A stretch of DNA of 8,828 bases, from positions 1 to 8,828 of the forward strand of contig CAMBJN010000048.1 in assembly GCA_945867755.1 (NCBI GenBank), read 5' to 3'. Below the pieces are notes generated by a model. It did not search any database, was not told where the DNA came from, and worked only from the letters and a program-made list of their open reading frames with translations. The stretch's first letter is position 1; every line of letters starts with the position of its first letter. The DNA is from Polynucleobacter meluiroseus. GTDB lineage: Bacteria > Pseudomonadota > Gammaproteobacteria > Burkholderiales > Burkholderiaceae. Below are positions 6,932-8,828 of this stretch, one piece after another. A program made the translations under genes and the position numbers.

Positions 6932-8005
6932 ATGTTGTCGACTAAAAAATCTTTATTGGCTATTGTCTCTGCTTTTGGCTTAACTGTTGGCTTAACTATT
7001 GGCTTAACTATTGCCACACCAGCATTATCTCAGTCTTCTCAAGTACTGAACTTATATTCCGCACGTCATTATCAAACGGATGAGGCCTTGTATGCTGAAT
7101 TCACTAAACAAACAGGCATCAAGATTAATCGCATTGAAGCGGACGACAATGCACTATTAGAGCGTTTACGCAGTGAGGGTAAAAATAGTCCGGCGGATGT
7201 GATCTTATTGGTTGATGCCGCAAGACTTAGGCGCGCTGAAATTGAAGGCTTCTTTCAGCCGATTCAGTCAAAAGTATTGGACACAAGAATTCCTAAAAAC
7301 TTCCGCTCAAATGACATTGGTCAGGGCAGTCAATGGTTTGGCTTTTCAAGCAGAGCCCGCGTGATTGTTTACAACAAAGCGAGCATGAACCCAAACAATG
7401 TTGACACTTATGAAAAATTAGCTGACCCAATCAATAAAGGCAAGGTTTGTACTCGTTCAGGTTCTCATCCATATATGTTGTCATTGATTGGTGCGATGTA
7501 TGAGCGTGAAGGCGAGGTAAAAACCGAAGCTTGGGCAAGAGGCATGGTGGCAAATATGGCTCGAGCACCAAAAGGTGGGGACACAGATCAAATAAAAGCC
7601 GTGGCTTCAGGCGAGTGCGGGGTGGCATTGACCAACTCTTACTATTTGGCTCGCTTGATGCGCTCCACCAAGCCAGCTGATATGCAAATTGTGGCAAAAG
7701 TTGGTTTGATTTGGCCCAATCAAGCAAGTTCTGGCGCTCACATGAATATTGCAGGTGGCGCCGTGGCGAGTTATTCCCCCAATAAAGCTGCTGCGATTAA
7801 ATTCCTTGAATACTTGGCCAGTGATTCAGCCCAACAATACTTTGCGAATGGTAACAATGAGTGGCCGATTGTGAGGTCTGTGAAAACTACCAATGAAGCA
7901 TTGAATAAGTTAGGAAACTTCAAACAAGAGAATATTTCAATCGCATCTATTGGTAAAAATCAAATTTATGCACAAAAAATATTGGATAGAGTGTCCTATA
8001 AGTAA
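6932..8005 (+). CDS. Fe(3+) ABC transporter periplasmic binding protein (FutA/FbpA/AfuA-like)
   Basis: This is a class of periplasmic protein that binds ferric iron for ABC import. It has 357 residues from ATG 6932. The signal peptide covers about residues 1-33 (MLSTKKSLL, hydrophobic core, cut probably after ALS). The mature part opens with LNLYSARHYQTDEALY, a FutA-family signature. Likely iron ligands are His46/Tyr47, Tyr181 in SHPY and the Tyr237-Tyr238 pair in TNSYYLAR; their spacing parallels the FutA ligand set as I recall it. Cys173 and Cys229 could form a disulfide. The start at 6932 is preferred over TTG 6911, which would put extra residues before a normal signal peptide; GGGG at 6917-6920 is a weak, distant ribosome site. 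A Fur box lies upstream. No permease or ATPase gene is adjacent, so the transporter partners must be encoded elsewhere. Confidence 0.93.
   Translation: MLSTKKSLLAIVSAFGLTVGLTIGLTIATPALSQSSQVLNLYSARHYQTDEALYAEFTKQTGIKINRIEADDNALLERLRSEGKNSPADVILLVDAARLRRAEIEGFFQPIQSKVLDTRIPKNFRSNDIGQGSQWFGFSSRARVIVYNKASMNPNNVDTYEKLADPINKGKVCTRSGSHPYMLSLIGAMYEREGEVKTEAWARGMVANMARAPKGGDTDQIKAVASGECGVALTNSYYLARLMRSTKPADMQIVAKVGLIWPNQASSGAHMNIAGGAVASYSPNKAAAIKFLEYLASDSAQQYFANGNNEWPIVRSVKTTNEALNKLGNFKQENISIASIGKNQIYAQKILDRVSYK
6977..7012 (+). repeat. Three tandem 12-bp repeats in the signal-peptide coding region
   Basis: Three adjacent copies of GGCTTAACTRTT occupy 6977-6988, 6989-7000 and 7001-7012. Copies 2 and 3 are identical and copy 1 differs by one base (G at 6986 for A). 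They encode GLTV-GLTI-GLTI, residues 16-27, in the hydrophobic core of the signal peptide. The unit is a multiple of three, so copy-number change would keep the frame. Confidence 0.95.
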
Positions 8006-8011
8006 AAAGAA

Positions 8012-8051
8012 AGCCTAGAATCTCAGGCTGAGATGAATACCAAGCCTGAGA
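8012..8051 (+). promoter_or_regulatory. Overlapping inverted repeats around the ccoI start codon
   Basis: TCTCAGGCT (8021-8029) and AGCCTGAGA (8043-8051) form a perfect 9-bp inverted repeat with a 13-base loop that holds the ATG at 8033; the weak Shine-Dalgarno AGG (8025-8027) is in the stem. Two other pairings compete for the same left arm: ATCTCA with TGAGAT (8020-8034, 3-base loop), and AGCCT (8012-8016) with AGGCT (8025-8029). No T-run follows, so this is not a normal terminator. A role in translation of ccoI is an inference. Confidence 0.45.
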
Positions 8052-8828
8052 CCCCACTTTCAATCGAAGACTGCTATCACTGCGGTGGCGATCTCAGTAG
8101 CGACAATCTTTATGAGGCAACGCTTGGTGGGTCGCCTCGTTACTTTTGTTGTGCAGGTTGTTTGGCGATTGCCCAAACCATCCATGGTCAGGGTTTAGAA
8201 GCTTTTTATGCAAGGCGCATACCACTGGGTCAAAAGCCAGATGATCTTGGTCAACTAACTGATCAAGTGCCCGATGCTCTTCTGGCCTACGATGACCCAG
8301 TATTGATGGATCGATTCACGCGAGTCTCATCAGAATATCCTGGTCAACTTGAAACTACTTTGCGTTTAGAGAAGATTCGCTGCGCTGCTTGCGTTTGGCT
8401 AAATGAGCAACATTTAAAAAGATTATTTGGCGTTAAAGATGTGCAAATCAATTATGTGACTCAGCGAGCCACGGTCAGATTCAATCCAAATGAAGTTCAT
8501 TTATCAAAATTACTTCATTCAGTTGAGCAGATTGGTTATGAAGCATGGCCCTTTGAGCCATCTATGAGCGCTGATCTAGCTAAAAAAGAACGGCGACATT
8601 TGTTGATGCGCTTGGGGGTGGCAGTCCTGGGAATGATGCAAGTGATGATGTATGCCTGGCCGACATACACTGGCGCAGACGATCTACTCGTTGAGCAAGA
8701 ATTGTTATTGAGTTGGACCAGTTGGGCTCTGACAGTTCCTGTGGTTCTTTACTCAGCAGGACCGATGTTTGTGCTTGCTTGGCACAGTATTCGAAATTTT
8801 CCTAGAACCGGGATGTTGGGCATGGATG
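8033..8828 (+). CDS. ccoI: CcoI/FixI-type copper-translocating P-type ATPase (3' end missing)
   Basis: This is the N-terminal 265 residues of a P1B-type ATPase that moves copper across the inner membrane for assembly of cbb3 cytochrome oxidase. It opens with a cysteine-rich metal-binding domain typical of CcoI/FixI: Cys14-x2-Cys17, then YFCCAGC (Cys39, Cys40, Cys43) and LAIAQTIHGQGLEAFY. A heavy-metal-associated (HMA) domain follows at about 107-172, with the binding loop IRCAAC at 115-120 and the ending IGYEAWPF. The first hydrophobic spans lie near 193-210 and 231-252. The phosphorylation (DKTG) and CPC motifs would lie beyond the window. ATG 8033 is chosen because there is no other start codon back to the in-frame TAA of the iron gene at 8003-8005, and the next ATG is codon 92. 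It follows the iron gene by 27 bases, so cotranscription is possible. Confidence 0.93.
   Translation, partial: MNTKPETPLSIEDCYHCGGDLSSDNLYEATLGGSPRYFCCAGCLAIAQTIHGQGLEAFYARRIPLGQKPDDLGQLTDQVPDALLAYDDPVLMDRFTRVSSEYPGQLETTLRLEKIRCAACVWLNEQHLKRLFGVKDVQINYVTQRATVRFNPNEVHLSKLLHSVEQIGYEAWPFEPSMSADLAKKERRHLLMRLGVAVLGMMQVMMYAWPTYTGADDLLVEQELLLSWTSWALTVPVVLYSAGPMFVLAWHSIRNFPRTGMLGMD

Noticed and set aside
6977..7012. Tandem 12-mers as a CRISPR or iteron array
   Set aside because: The units have no spacers, are too short for CRISPR, and lie in frame in a coding region; no replication gene is near.

Overview
This window looks like chromosomal DNA of a Gram-negative proteobacterium. The signs are periplasmic binding proteins with Sec signal peptides, a likely Tat lipoprotein, an inner-membrane peptide importer, and a CcoI-type copper ATPase of the kind that serves cbb3 oxidases. 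The GC content (mid-40s per cent by eye, not computed) and the protein sequences suggest a low-GC betaproteobacterium such as Polynucleobacter. That assignment is an inference from recall and was not checked by search.

Layout, left to right. Positions 2-5302 hold a YejABEF-type peptide ABC importer on the + strand: yejA (its start lies before the window), yejB, yejE and yejF. All three junctions are 4-base ATGA overlaps, so the genes form one translationally coupled operon. After 46 bases comes a secreted NlpC/P60 cell-wall endopeptidase (5349-5954). It has its own promoter with a perfect TATAAT placed so close to the start codon that the mRNA may be nearly leaderless. A short hairpin plus TTTT (5983-6000) ends this unit. 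A patatin-like lipoprotein phospholipase (5999-6931) follows on the - strand, converging with the endopeptidase.

The patatin gene and the next + strand gene, a ferric-iron binding protein (6932-8005), start back to back with no base between their start codons. The promoter of the iron gene must therefore lie inside the patatin reading frame, and a near-consensus Fur box is found there at 6876-6890. The start of a ccoI (fixI) copper P-type ATPase (8033 to the window end) follows 27 bases after the iron gene, with its start region enclosed in inverted repeats.

Functional themes are peptide import coupled to murein cleavage on the left, and metal supply (Fe3+ uptake, Cu export for cbb3 oxidase maturation) on the right. 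I see no mobile element, CRISPR array, tRNA or rRNA, and no phage or defence system. Every gene belongs to a known family. The unusual points are regulatory architecture: the zero-spacing divergent starts with an embedded Fur box, the tandem repeat in a signal peptide, and alternative hairpins at the ccoI start. No stretch above 300 bases lacks a gene.
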